From: Dyadobacter sp. CECT 9275
Lineage (GTDB): Bacteria > Bacteroidota > Bacteroidia > Cytophagales > Spirosomataceae
Reading direction: 5' to 3'
Assembly (NCBI RefSeq): GCF_907164905.1
Contig: NZ_CAJRAF010000002.1
Location: forward strand, 2,914,001 to 2,978,000
DNA: 64,000 nt
Positions within the stretch are counted from its first letter, which is position 1. The number at the start of each line of letters is the position of its first letter. Below, piece by piece: positions 43,857 to 53,075 of this stretch. The position numbers and the translations under genes are program-made. The notes beneath the pieces were generated by a model. It was not told the origin of the DNA, did not search any database, and saw nothing but the letters and a program-made list of their open reading frames with translations.

Positions 43857-44693
43857 ATGCAACAGATACCCCAGCAACCGTCCATCAGCATAGCGGACAA
43901 AGTAATACTTATCACAGGCGCTTACGGGCTCATCGGCTTTACCATTGCTCAGGCCTTCCTTTTGCAAGGAGCCCGGGTAGTGCTGGCTGACATCAACGAC
44001 GGTCGGAAGGCAAACATCCTGGAAGCGCTGGAAAGAGAATTTCCAGCTGATTCTTTTTTACTGGCCACACTGGATATCACCCGTGAGGAAAGCTGTGAAA
44101 AAGTAATTTCGGAGATAGCAGGGAAATTTGGAAAACTCGACGTCCTCGTCAACAATGCCGCCATTGACGCCAAATTCGATCAGCAGCATGCGGGATCGGT
44201 TAATCCTAGCAGATTTGAGTATTATCCGGTTGAGCTTCTGAGAAAATCAGTGGAAGTGAACCTGACGGGCACCGTGATTATCACTCAATTTGCTTGCAGA
44301 CAAATGCTGAAACAGGGCTCAGGGAATATCATCAACGTGGCATCCACGTATTCCATGGTTGCGCCCAATCAGAGCCTGTATGATTTTGGAGAGGGAGTAA
44401 AACAGTTTAAGCCGGTGGATTATATCGCTTCCAAATCTTTTATTCCCAATTTTACAAGGTATATCGCCACCTTTTACTCCCGGGAGGGTATCAGATGTAA
44501 CGCCATCGTACCCCACGCCGTTTTTAATAACCATAACGAGGCTTTTTTGAAAAATTTCGCAAAACTTTCTCCCTTGGGAAGAATGTGTGACCGAGAGGAA
44601 CTGGTGGGCCCTTTCACATTTCTCGCTTCCGATGCATCAAGTTACATGACAGGATCGGTATTAACAGTGGACGGAGGGTGGACAGCATGGTAG
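43857..44693 (+). CDS. Short-chain dehydrogenase/reductase of the nonulosonic acid cassette
   Basis: 278 residues. Nucleotide-binding ILITGAYGLIGFTIAQAFLL; NNAA motif in LDVLVNNAAID; catalytic Ser in INVASTYSMVAPNQS and YIASK (YxxxK); C-terminal PFTFLASDASSYMTGSVLTV DGGW typical of classical SDRs. PtmA-type SDRs occur in legionaminic-acid clusters, but the role here is not proven. It is preceded by an 86-bp gap, the largest inside the cassette. The downstream phosphatase starts 7 bp before its stop. Confidence 0.9.
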   Translation: MQQIPQQPSISIADKVILITGAYGLIGFTIAQAFLLQGARVVLADINDGRKANILEALEREFPADSFLLATLDITREESCEKVISEIAGKFGKLDVLVNNAAIDAKFDQQHAGSVNPSRFEYYPVELLRKSVEVNLTGTVIITQFACRQMLKQGSGNIINVASTYSMVAPNQSLYDFGEGVKQFKPVDYIASKSFIPNFTRYIATFYSREGIRCNAIVPHAVFNNHNEAFLKNFAKLSPLGRMCDREELVGPFTFLASDASSYMTGSVLTVDGGWTAW

Positions 44694-45163
44694 AAATCAA
44701 GCTCTTCCTCACCGACGTCGACGGGGTACTTACCGACGGAAGCATGTACTATACCGAATCCGGTGATGAATTTAAAAAATTCAATACCCGCGACGGTATG
44801 GCTTTTGAACTGTTACGGAAAAACGGAATTAAAACCGGTATCATCACCTCCGAAAATACGCAAATCGTAGCCCGCCGGGCAGCCAAAATAAAGGCAGATT
44901 ATCTGTACCAGGGCCACCGCGACGGCGGAAAACTCAGCGCCGCGATAGAAATTTGTAATACCGAAAGCATTTCCATGCACCAAGTTGCTTATATTGGTGA
45001 TGATTTAAACTGTATTGCCTTATTAAAGGAAGTGGGCCATGCAGCCTGCCCCGCAGATGCCGCCTACCAGGTGAAGGCCATACCAGGAATAATAATATTA
45101 AACAGAAAAGGAGGCGACGGATGTGTGCGGGAGTTTGTAGAAAGGATTTTGGATAAACAATGA
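44687..45163 (+). CDS. KdsC-like HAD phosphatase
   Basis: 158 residues from MVEIKLFLTDVDGVLTDGSM. HAD motif I is DVDGVLTDG; the Thr/Ser motif is GIITSENTQIVARRA; the Lys is in DGGKLSAAIEI; motif IV reads YIGDDLNCIALLKEVGHAAC PADA. In KdsC relatives the last is normally GDDLND, so the second Asp of the GDxxxD form is a Cys here. The DD pair remains, so activity is plausible. It probably removes the 9-phosphate (or 8-phosphate) from the keto-acid sugar. It overlaps the SDR gene upstream and the ABC permease gene downstream (4 bp). Confidence 0.88.
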   Translation: MVEIKLFLTDVDGVLTDGSMYYTESGDEFKKFNTRDGMAFELLRKNGIKTGIITSENTQIVARRAAKIKADYLYQGHRDGGKLSAAIEICNTESISMHQVAYIGDDLNCIALLKEVGHAACPADAAYQVKAIPGIIILNRKGGDGCVREFVERILDKQ

Positions 45164-46017
45164 CTTCATCAGAAGAAGATAAATGGGATCTCGAAATTGA
45201 GCCCGTCAGCGGGTTATTTGATGTCAACTGGCGTGAAATCTGGCAATATCGCGACCTGATCGCCTTATTTGTGAAGCGTGATGTAGTAGCAACTTACAAG
45301 CAAACCATTTTAGGTCCCGTCTGGTTTTTCGTACAGCCTATACTCACAACGTTTACCTACATCATCATTTTTGGAAACATAGCAGGAATATCTACCGGAG
45401 GTGTCCCTAAAATTCTTTTTTACCTGAGTGGAATTACACTTTGGAACTACTTCCAGGAATGCCTGCTCAAAACCTCGGATACCTTCGTGCTTAATCAGAA
45501 TTTATTCGGAAAGGTATATTTCCCAAGGCTAGCCGCTCCCATTTCCATTGTTATTTCAAATCTGTTTAAGTTCGGGATACAGTTCACTCTTTTCCTTGGT
45601 ATCTGGACCTACTTTCTAATACTGCAAAAGAATGAAGTCAGTCCAAAACCCACGCTAATATTATTCCCATTATACCTATTACTAATGTCCGGGTTAGGTT
45701 TTAGCACAGGCGTGTTAATATCTTCTCTAACAACCAAATACAGGGACCTACGATATCTGATCCAGTTTGGGATTCAGTTATTGATGTATGCCACACCCAT
45801 TGTATATCCTTTGGATATTGCTCCGGAAAGGTATCAATGGTTGCTGCAGCTCAATCCTGTTACCAGCGTGGTGGAGGCATTAAGATATTCTTTCCTTGGG
45901 CAAGGGCATTTTTCATGGGCAGGTCTTGGATATAGCTTTATATTTATGTCTATCAACCTGTTAATAAGCATTATAGTATTTAACAAGGTTGAAAAAACTT
46001 TTATGGATACAGTATAG
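45160..46017 (+). CDS. ABC-2 type polysaccharide exporter permease (Wzm-like)
   Basis: 285 residues with six membrane segments and the O-antigen/capsule exporter signature: LFVKRDVVATYKQTILGPVW FFVQPILTTFTYIIIFG, then ISIVISNLFKFGIQFTLFLG and the C-terminal LLQLNPVTSVVEALRYSFLG. With the ATPase at 46029 it would move a finished, lipid-linked glycan across the inner membrane. It is co-translated with the phosphatase gene (4-bp overlap). Confidence 0.95.
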   Translation: MTSSEEDKWDLEIEPVSGLFDVNWREIWQYRDLIALFVKRDVVATYKQTILGPVWFFVQPILTTFTYIIIFGNIAGISTGGVPKILFYLSGITLWNYFQECLLKTSDTFVLNQNLFGKVYFPRLAAPISIVISNLFKFGIQFTLFLGIWTYFLILQKNEVSPKPTLILFPLYLLLMSGLGFSTGVLISSLTTKYRDLRYLIQFGIQLLMYATPIVYPLDIAPERYQWLLQLNPVTSVVEALRYSFLGQGHFSWAGLGYSFIFMSINLLISIIVFNKVEKTFMDTV

Positions 46018-46028
46018 AGTCAAAAATT

Positions 46029-47294
46029 ATGTCAGATACAGTAATACAAGTTGACAATGTTTCCAAACTCTATCAACTTGGTGAAATTTCTACTGGGACA
46101 TTAAGCCGTGATTTACACCGGTGGTGGACCCAACTACGTGGAAAGGAAGATCCATTTCAAAAAATCGGCCAGACGAATGACCGCACAGTTAGAAGTTCCG
46201 CAGATTTTGTATGGGCCTTAAAGGATATTTCCTTTGAAGTAAAACAGGGAGAAGTTCTTGGAATTATCGGACGAAACGGGGCCGGGAAATCCACCTTGCT
46301 TAAAATACTATCCCGGGTTACTAAACCGACATCTGGCAGGATCCGGGTAAAAGGACGAATCGCCTCGTTGCTGGAAGTCGGGACCGGCTTCCATCCCGAG
46401 CTGACGGGCAGAGAGAACATTTTTCTCAACGGAGCCATCATGGGAATGACCAAGACCGAAATAAAGTCAAAACTTGATGAAATAATCGCCTTTGCCGGAG
46501 TAGAAAGATACATCGATACCCCTGTTAAGCGTTATTCCTCTGGTATGTACGTCAGGCTCGCTTTTGCTGTGGCCGCCCATCTGGATCCGGAGATACTGGT
46601 TATTGACGAGGTACTGGCCGTGGGAGATGCGGAATTTCAAAAAAAGTGTTTGGGCAAAATGAAAGACGTGAGTGAGAAAGAGGGAAGGACGGTGTTGTTT
46701 GTAAGCCACAATATGGACGCTGTTCAAAAACTGTGTACAAAAGGGATTGTACTAAATAACGGAACAGTTCGTGAATCCGGTAGTATAAAGAAGGTGTTAC
46801 TAAAATACGTACAAGAGCTCACACTCTCCAAAGCGTCTTTTGAATTTGGAAAACCAGTTGTCGAAACAGCCGGTTATGTCGAGCACCTTTCTGTTGAAGA
46901 TTTGAATGGAAAGTTATTACCTGAAGTCCAAGTCGGAGATAACTGGCAGGTAAGGATCCGGTTTACTTTAATGAAAGAAATAAATCACTTTATAATTGGA
47001 CTGGGAATAACCGCTCAGTTAGGTTTTCCGGTCCACACCTCTTGGAGTATACCTGTAGACTTAAAAGAAGGAACGTATGAAGCCATTTTTATTAATGACG
47101 TCGTTATCTATACCTCAGGGTTATACTACCTGGACGTCGGCCTCTCCTCCTTTCTGAAAACTTTTCAGTTTTTAGAACAGTTAGCCTATATTCAGGTTTC
47201 AGATGTACCCAATCTTAAGTCGGATCAGGTAGTAAATACCAGGAGTGGAGTAATAATTAATCAAATGAAAGTAAACATTGTAAGGAAAGTTTAA
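46029..47294 (+). CDS. ABC exporter ATPase with C-terminal carbohydrate-binding domain (Wzt-like)
   Basis: 421 residues. Walker A GIIGRNGAGKSTLLKIL; signature VKRYSSGMYVRLAFAVA; Walker B EILVIDEVLAVGD; switch His in TVLFVSHNMDAV. The last ~150 residues form a beta-rich Wzt_C-like domain (VGDNWQVRIRFTLMKEINHF, GLGITAQLGFPVHTSW), which in O-antigen systems recognises a modified chain end and ties export to termination. It forms the exporter with the preceding permease. It ends 1 bp before the FkbM methyltransferase gene. Confidence 0.95.
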   Translation: MSDTVIQVDNVSKLYQLGEISTGTLSRDLHRWWTQLRGKEDPFQKIGQTNDRTVRSSADFVWALKDISFEVKQGEVLGIIGRNGAGKSTLLKILSRVTKPTSGRIRVKGRIASLLEVGTGFHPELTGRENIFLNGAIMGMTKTEIKSKLDEIIAFAGVERYIDTPVKRYSSGMYVRLAFAVAAHLDPEILVIDEVLAVGDAEFQKKCLGKMKDVSEKEGRTVLFVSHNMDAVQKLCTKGIVLNNGTVRESGSIKKVLLKYVQELTLSKASFEFGKPVVETAGYVEHLSVEDLNGKLLPEVQVGDNWQVRIRFTLMKEINHFIIGLGITAQLGFPVHTSWSIPVDLKEGTYEAIFINDVVIYTSGLYYLDVGLSSFLKTFQFLEQLAYIQVSDVPNLKSDQVVNTRSGVIINQMKVNIVRKV

Positions 47295-47295
47295 A

Positions 47296-48078
47296 ATGAA
47301 AGTACTGATACGCGATATTTTAGGCCGAGAAACGGTTTCCTTTCTAAGTAAACTGGCAAAAAAGTACTTTCCAACAGACCAAATAACCGAGGAAAAGAGA
47401 GAACTAGAAAAAAGAATTAAATTTTACTCCTCATTTATCAGTAAAAACGAACTTTGTTTCGATGTCGGTGCCAATATCGGAAATCGAATTGAGCCGCTCC
47501 TTTTACTAGGTGCTAATATTGTTGCAATAGAACCCCAGGAGCAATGCCATGAGATTCTTCAAAATAGATTTGGTGATAAAATTGTCATCGTCACAAAGGG
47601 TTTATCCGATATTGAGGAAACAAAAGATTTTTACATATCGAATGCTTCTACAATATCTTCCTTCTCCAAAGAATGGATTAATTCAGTCAAAGATGGCCGT
47701 TTTAAAGCATACCAATGGAGAGAGACTATTAAAGTTGAAATGACCACACTTGACGCTCTCATTAACATCTACGGAATTCCATCTTTTATAAAAATTGATG
47801 TGGAGGGCTATGAGCTCGAAGTGCTTAAGGGTTTAAGCCAACCAATTAAGACAATTAGTTTTGAATATACAGTTCCAGAACAGGTTGAAAGAGCAATTGA
47901 CTGTATAAAACAAATAGAAAAATTTGCTCCCAATTTGGAATGTAATTATAGTGTGGGTGAAACAATGCAGTTTACCTATGATAAATGGATAAAACCCGCT
48001 GAAATGAAACTTCATATTCGCTCTTCCGGTTTTATAGACTCTCATTTTGGAGACATTTATTGTAGACTTAGAGAATAA
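47296..48078 (+). CDS. FkbM-family SAM-dependent methyltransferase
   Basis: 260 residues. SAM-binding motif LCFDVGANIGNRIEPLLLLG ANIVAIEPQEQC; then TLDALINIYGIPSFIKIDVE GYELEVLKGL, the FkbM signature. It would O-methylate a sugar. Its place directly after the Wzt-like ATPase suggests a chain-terminating methyl cap, as known for some ABC-exported O-antigens; inference only. From here to about 55.3 kb the sequence is noticeably AT-rich. Confidence 0.88.
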   Translation: MKVLIRDILGRETVSFLSKLAKKYFPTDQITEEKRELEKRIKFYSSFISKNELCFDVGANIGNRIEPLLLLGANIVAIEPQEQCHEILQNRFGDKIVIVTKGLSDIEETKDFYISNASTISSFSKEWINSVKDGRFKAYQWRETIKVEMTTLDALINIYGIPSFIKIDVEGYELEVLKGLSQPIKTISFEYTVPEQVERAIDCIKQIEKFAPNLECNYSVGETMQFTYDKWIKPAEMKLHIRSSGFIDSHFGDIYCRLRE

Positions 48079-48175
48079 ATGTGTATTTCCAATAATTGGT
48101 TTCAATATTTACATTGTTTCAACATTGTAAATGAATTTTCAAGCAATGATGAACCAATTTATTTATCTTTTATAA

Positions 48176-49009
48176 ATGGACGTTAGTGTTATCATCCCAA
48201 CCTGGAATCGCGCCAGCACTATTACAAGAGCCATTTTAAGTGTTCTAAACCAAACTAAGGATGTCAAAGAAATCATTATCTGCGATGATGGATCTACTGA
48301 TAATACATTGGATATAGTCAGGGATATCGCAGATCCAAGAATCAGGTGGCTTTCAGGAATACATTCAGGGCTTCCTGCCGTTCCACGTAACAGAGGCCTA
48401 TTTGAAGCAAAGGGCGAATGGATAGCCTTTCTGGATAGCGATGATGAATGGCTACCCAGAAAAATAGAGTCTCAGTTGGCCCTAATATCTAAAACCAAAA
48501 ATCTTGCAGCATGTAGCAACGCTTTTCGTATTACCGCTAACAATCAAGATTTTTCCAATTCATATTTTGATAATGATACAGTTTTGCTGTTGGATTTAAA
48601 ACAATTACTGAAAATAAACAAGGTCATATGCAGCTCAGCTCTCTTCCACTCTTCCCTTATATCAAAACTCGAAGGCTTTCCTGAAAATCATAATTTAAGA
48701 GCAATCGAAGATTATGCCCTTTGGTTGAGATTAGCCTGTTTGACACCTATTGCCTATCACCCAGCACCTCTCCTCCGTTATTATGATGACCCTTCCAACA
48801 GTATCCGAAAAGAAGATTCAAATGCTGGTCTTCAAAAAAACCAGGTACTTTCGGACTTTCATGCTTGGAGATCTCGCAAGTCAGAAACTCTAGGGCCTTT
48901 GACTAAACTTAATATATGGAATACTCTAAACCAGCTCGAAAAGGGTAGAGGTTCAGCCCAATTACACTTTTTTATAAAGAAGGCTCTAAACCTCATAAAT
49001 CACTTATGA
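48176..49009 (+). CDS. Family 2 glycosyltransferase
   Basis: 277 residues of GT-A fold: VSVIIPTWNRASTITRAILS, IIICDDGSTDNTLDIVRDIA, and the metal-binding WIAFLDSDDEWLPRKIESQL. The C-terminal part (LRAIEDYALWLRLACLTPIA) carries the likely catalytic acidic residues. Donor and acceptor unknown. The following gene starts within its last codons (4-bp overlap). Confidence 0.92.
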   Translation: MDVSVIIPTWNRASTITRAILSVLNQTKDVKEIIICDDGSTDNTLDIVRDIADPRIRWLSGIHSGLPAVPRNRGLFEAKGEWIAFLDSDDEWLPRKIESQLALISKTKNLAACSNAFRITANNQDFSNSYFDNDTVLLLDLKQLLKINKVICSSALFHSSLISKLEGFPENHNLRAIEDYALWLRLACLTPIAYHPAPLLRYYDDPSNSIRKEDSNAGLQKNQVLSDFHAWRSRKSETLGPLTKLNIWNTLNQLEKGRGSAQLHFFIKKALNLINHL

Positions 49010-50175
49010 AAATTCTACACACAGTTGAGTCCTATCTTCCGGCACGCCATGGTATGTCAGAAGTAGTGCGTCAATTATCAGAAGGATTAGTTGCTTTGGG
49101 ACATGACGTAACCGTGGCCACATCAACAAATAACAAGCGAACTGAGACGGCAATCCGGGGAGTAAAAGTGGTATCATTTAATATATCCGGAAATATGGTT
49201 CGAGGTATTACTGGAAGTAAAGATAATTATATAAAATTTGTAAAGGAAGGGAACTTTGACATAATCACATGTTTTGCTGCACAGCAATGGGCAACTGACC
49301 TGCTATTTCCCCACCTTTCTTCAATTTTAGCAAAAAAAATATTTGTACCGACTGGCTTTTCTGCCTTAAATGATCCGACCTATTCCGAATATTTTATCAA
49401 GATGACTGACTGGCTAAATACATTTGATATTAATGTTTTTCTTTCTGATACCTATAAAGACATTCAATTTGCCCGAGATAATCAAATTAGGAACACAACT
49501 ATCATTCCCAACGGAGCATCTGCACAAGAATTCGCTAATCTATCAGAACCTTATTTAAGAAAAAAATTAAATATCCCTAAGTCATCATTACTTATACTGC
49601 ACGTTGGATCATTCACTGGAATCAAAGGTCATTTTGAAGCTATTCAAATTTTTTTAAAAGCACGAATTAGAAATGCAACTCTTTTATTCATTGGCCAAAA
49701 TCAAGAAAAAATCATTGAAAAATTAGGACGAAAACAACGTTATATTATTTCTCCTATCGCACGACTCCTTAAAAATAAGATTATTTTAAGTTTAGAGCTA
49801 GGAAGGGAAGACACCGTGCAGGCATTTAAAGAAGCCGACATCTATCTTTTTCCTTCTCAGGTTGAATGCTCCCCCATCGTACTTTTTGAAGCTGCTGCTG
49901 CTGGACTACCGTTCCTCTCAACAGACGTGGGAAACGCCACGGAAATAGCACGTTGGACATCAGGAGGAATTATAATCCCAACACGGTTTAAAGGTGACAG
50001 AGGTTTTGCAGACATTGAAGAGGGAGCTAAACTTTTAGAGAAACTTAGTAATGATAAGCCCTTGAGGCTAGAAATGAGTGCGAAAGCACGACATGCCTGG
50101 GAGCAAAAATTCACATGGGAAAAAATAGTTTCCCAATACGAGCTTCTATATCAAAAACTTTTGACCAACTCATGA
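49006..50175 (+). CDS. Family 4 glycosyltransferase
   Basis: 389 residues, GT-B fold. The N-terminus MKILHTVESYLPARHGMSEV is the acceptor domain. The C-terminal donor-binding domain has LLILHVGSFTGIKGHFEAIQ and the EX7E-type motif ADIYLFPSQVECSPIVLFEA AAAGLPFLSTDVGN. Retaining sugar transferase of unknown specificity. Overlaps both neighbours by 4 bp. Confidence 0.92.
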   Translation: MKILHTVESYLPARHGMSEVVRQLSEGLVALGHDVTVATSTNNKRTETAIRGVKVVSFNISGNMVRGITGSKDNYIKFVKEGNFDIITCFAAQQWATDLLFPHLSSILAKKIFVPTGFSALNDPTYSEYFIKMTDWLNTFDINVFLSDTYKDIQFARDNQIRNTTIIPNGASAQEFANLSEPYLRKKLNIPKSSLLILHVGSFTGIKGHFEAIQIFLKARIRNATLLFIGQNQEKIIEKLGRKQRYIISPIARLLKNKIILSLELGREDTVQAFKEADIYLFPSQVECSPIVLFEAAAAGLPFLSTDVGNATEIARWTSGGIIIPTRFKGDRGFADIEEGAKLLEKLSNDKPLRLEMSAKARHAWEQKFTWEKIVSQYELLYQKLLTNS

Positions 50176-51047
50176 TAACCGTAAAACTTCAGGGCGGCTT
50201 AGGAAATCAGCTGTTTCAGTATGCAACGGCTCGTGCCGTTGCTATGAAGCACAGAACCAACATAGCATTTGATATTACCTCCTTGTATGCAACCAATACT
50301 GATATAACTCCAAGAGAATTTGAATTAAACAAGTTAAGCATAGAGTACAAGTCTCCTTCAATAGCCGCAAAACTTGCTTATAAACTTGTTAACATACCCT
50401 TCGGGAATTTTATCCAAAACACCTTACTGAAATTTCTAAGCGCACGGATATACACAGAAAAATCTCTGCTTTATAACCCATTTATACTGGATCAGACATG
50501 TAAGAATACATATCTAACTGGATTTTTTCAATCAGAGAAATATTTCAACTCCATCAAAACGGAGCTGTTGCGAGAAATATGTTGGCAACCGGAACATAAC
50601 CACATAGTTAATGTAATCAAAAATACAAATTCAGTCAGTCTTCACATCAGAAGGGGAGACTATGCTGCCAATTATAAAACTCAAAAATTTCACGGTCTCC
50701 TTCCACTTGAGTATTATAATAATGCTATAAAATACATCACCGATAGAATATCAGACATACATATTTTTGTTTTTTCTGATGACATCAATTGGTCCAAACA
50801 ACATCTCAACTTTAAAGGTAAACTCACATTCGTGGAAGAGAATAGTGCTTCGGAAAGCTATAAAGATCTTCAACTAATGAGTTTATGCAAGCACAACATC
50901 ATAGCCAACAGCAGTTTCAGCTGGTGGGGAGCATGGCTAAATCAACATACTAATAAAATTGTCGTTGCACCAAAAAGATGGTTTGCAGATACGACTGCAC
51001 AAGAACAATCACATGATATAGTGCCTAAAGAATGGATAAGGTTGTGA
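50172..51047 (+). CDS. Family 11 glycosyltransferase (alpha-1,2-fucosyltransferase type)
   Basis: 291 residues from MITVKLQGGLGNQLFQYATA, the GT11 N-terminal signature. Further GT11 motifs are SVSLHIRRGDYAANYKT (HxRRGDY, GDP-fucose binding) and NIIANSSFSWWGAWLNQHTN K. It likely adds alpha-1,2-linked L-fucose or a related deoxyhexose from the GDP sugar. An upstream in-frame start at 50115 is inside the previous gene, and the ATGA overlap at 50172 is the better start. No GDP-fucose synthesis genes are in the window. Confidence 0.92.
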   Translation: MITVKLQGGLGNQLFQYATARAVAMKHRTNIAFDITSLYATNTDITPREFELNKLSIEYKSPSIAAKLAYKLVNIPFGNFIQNTLLKFLSARIYTEKSLLYNPFILDQTCKNTYLTGFFQSEKYFNSIKTELLREICWQPEHNHIVNVIKNTNSVSLHIRRGDYAANYKTQKFHGLLPLEYYNNAIKYITDRISDIHIFVFSDDINWSKQHLNFKGKLTFVEENSASESYKDLQLMSLCKHNIIANSSFSWWGAWLNQHTNKIVVAPKRWFADTTAQEQSHDIVPKEWIRL

Positions 51048-53008
51048 TTCCCAAAGTTACCGTATTGATGCCGGTTTATAACGCCCAGGCTTTTCTTAAT
51101 AAAGCCATGGAGAGCATACTCTGTCAAACATTTACCAATTTTGAATTTCTAATCATTAACGATGGATCTACTGACAATAGTGAGAATATTATCCAATCTT
51201 ATAGCGATCCGCGGATTTCATACTATAGAAATGAAAAGAACGAAGGGATCATAGGCACTTTGAATAAAGGTATAAGTCTTGCCAAAGGAAAGTATATCGC
51301 TCGCATGGATGCAGATGACATTAGCCTACCTGAAAGACTCATGAGACAAACCTCTTTTCTTGATGATAATCCGGTATATGCTCTTGTCGCCACTCAAATT
51401 AGCTTGATTGACTCAGAAGGACACTCGGCAGGAGAATGGAAAGACGATCTGATTACGGGTTCAGATCAAATAAAAAGGAAAATGCCATTTACAAACTGTA
51501 TTGCCCACCCTTCTGTGATGATCAAGACAGAGATTATTAATCATTATAAATATAACACAAAACAACGTAATAATGAAGATTATGACCTTTGGCTAAGATT
51601 ACTGTCAGATGGATACCGAATAGCGAAGCTATCCGAGCGTCTGCTGTTATATAGGCAAACAGATTTTTCTATCACAGCAAAAGCTAATAAAGCTCTTGCC
51701 TTTGACAATAAAATGCTAAGCGTAAAATATAATTACTTAAAGTACAGACTATTTAATCTTAGGATTAATAAATTTGATTTAATTGTATTTTTCTTCTTAA
51801 TTCAGCATTTAAAAATCGTTTTCAAACGTAAGTTTAGCTCTTACATCAGAGATTTCCCTAAAATTCCTTCTCTCTTATTTTTTCACTATCGAATCAGAAA
51901 GATAGCCCCTTCCACGTCTCTATTTTGCTTCTTTCCTTCCTATCATACCGGTGGAGCGGAGCAGGTACATGCAGATATAATGAGTGTTATTTCTCAAAGA
52001 ATACACAGAAAAGAAGTCGTCATTTTTTTTACTAACTACTCTCAAGAGCAGACATTTAAAAATCAGTTTTGGAAAATAGCCCAGTGCTTTGAGGTAGTGA
52101 GTTTTAATAGATCCATTTACAGAAACAGCCTTATTAAAAGTATCCTAAAGATAATTGAGAAAAGTGAAAATCCTATACTATTCGGATCCAACTCTCCTAT
52201 TTTTTATGAAATAATCCCACAGATAAAGAAAAAAACCAAAAATATTGACTTAACACATGCCTTCTCATACGACCAAAAAAATGGCGTAGAAAAAATAAGT
52301 TTATCCTGTATTAACGTTATTCATAAAAGGATTGTCATAAATCCGGTATTAATTACCGAATACGAAAATTTGTTTAATACAGTTGGTCTTAATTGGTCTC
52401 AATGGAAAGACCGATATCAAGTAATTCCCAATAAAATCTCCTATACTTGGTGGGACCTTTCAGAAAAAAATTACAATTCAGAATCCCTAAATGTTATTTT
52501 CGTTGGGCGCAATAGCTATGAGAAACGTATTGAGCTGATAGGAAAAATCGCTTCACAAATGTGTGATAAATCTGTAAAATTTACTCTGGTAGGTGCCGGT
52601 TTAGATAAGTCTGTGAATCCCGAATTTCATAAATATTTAACCTTTGCCGGTGAGATCACAGATAAACCGACTTTGGCTTCTTATTATAAAAAGAGCCATG
52701 TTGTCCTGATCACCTCTAGCCGAGAAGGTTTTCCATTAGCTCTTATGGAAGGAATGGCACATGGAGCAGTAGCACTTACCACGGACGTGGGAGGTATCTC
52801 TTATCATGTACACCATCAGCAAAACGGTTTTCTCGTACCTTCACAAGACGATACCATTGTGGTAGAGCAATGTATTAAATACCTAAATATCTTACTTGAA
52901 AATCCTCTTTTAAAAATTGAACTCGGACGGCAGGCCCAAAGGGAAGTATATAAATCATTCTCCCCGGAGGTATTCAACCAGGCTTGGGACGCTGTCCTTT
53001 TGGAGTAG
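51032..53008 (+). CDS. Two-domain glycosyltransferase: GT2 fused to GT4
   Basis: 658 residues. Residues ~8-230 are a GT2 domain (VTVLMPVYNAQAFLNKAMES, FLIINDGSTDNSENIIQSYS, ARMDADDISLPERL). Residues ~290-655 are a GT4 domain (LFCFFPSYHTGGAEQVHADI, VIFVGRNSYEKRIELIGKIA, HVVLITSSREGFPLALMEGM AHGAVALTTDVGG). No stop or frame break lies between them, so this looks like a true fusion carrying out two transfers in sequence. It starts 16 bp before the end of the GT11 gene. Confidence 0.9.
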   Translation: MDKVVIPKVTVLMPVYNAQAFLNKAMESILCQTFTNFEFLIINDGSTDNSENIIQSYSDPRISYYRNEKNEGIIGTLNKGISLAKGKYIARMDADDISLPERLMRQTSFLDDNPVYALVATQISLIDSEGHSAGEWKDDLITGSDQIKRKMPFTNCIAHPSVMIKTEIINHYKYNTKQRNNEDYDLWLRLLSDGYRIAKLSERLLLYRQTDFSITAKANKALAFDNKMLSVKYNYLKYRLFNLRINKFDLIVFFFLIQHLKIVFKRKFSSYIRDFPKIPSLLFFHYRIRKIAPSTSLFCFFPSYHTGGAEQVHADIMSVISQRIHRKEVVIFFTNYSQEQTFKNQFWKIAQCFEVVSFNRSIYRNSLIKSILKIIEKSENPILFGSNSPIFYEIIPQIKKKTKNIDLTHAFSYDQKNGVEKISLSCINVIHKRIVINPVLITEYENLFNTVGLNWSQWKDRYQVIPNKISYTWWDLSEKNYNSESLNVIFVGRNSYEKRIELIGKIASQMCDKSVKFTLVGAGLDKSVNPEFHKYLTFAGEITDKPTLASYYKKSHVVLITSSREGFPLALMEGMAHGAVALTTDVGGISYHVHHQQNGFLVPSQDDTIVVEQCIKYLNILLENPLLKIELGRQAQREVYKSFSPEVFNQAWDAVLLE

Positions 53009-53075
53009 ACCATTTTTCAATTTGGATAACAATAATTTATTACATTTGTAACAAAGCATAGATTGACACAGGTAA

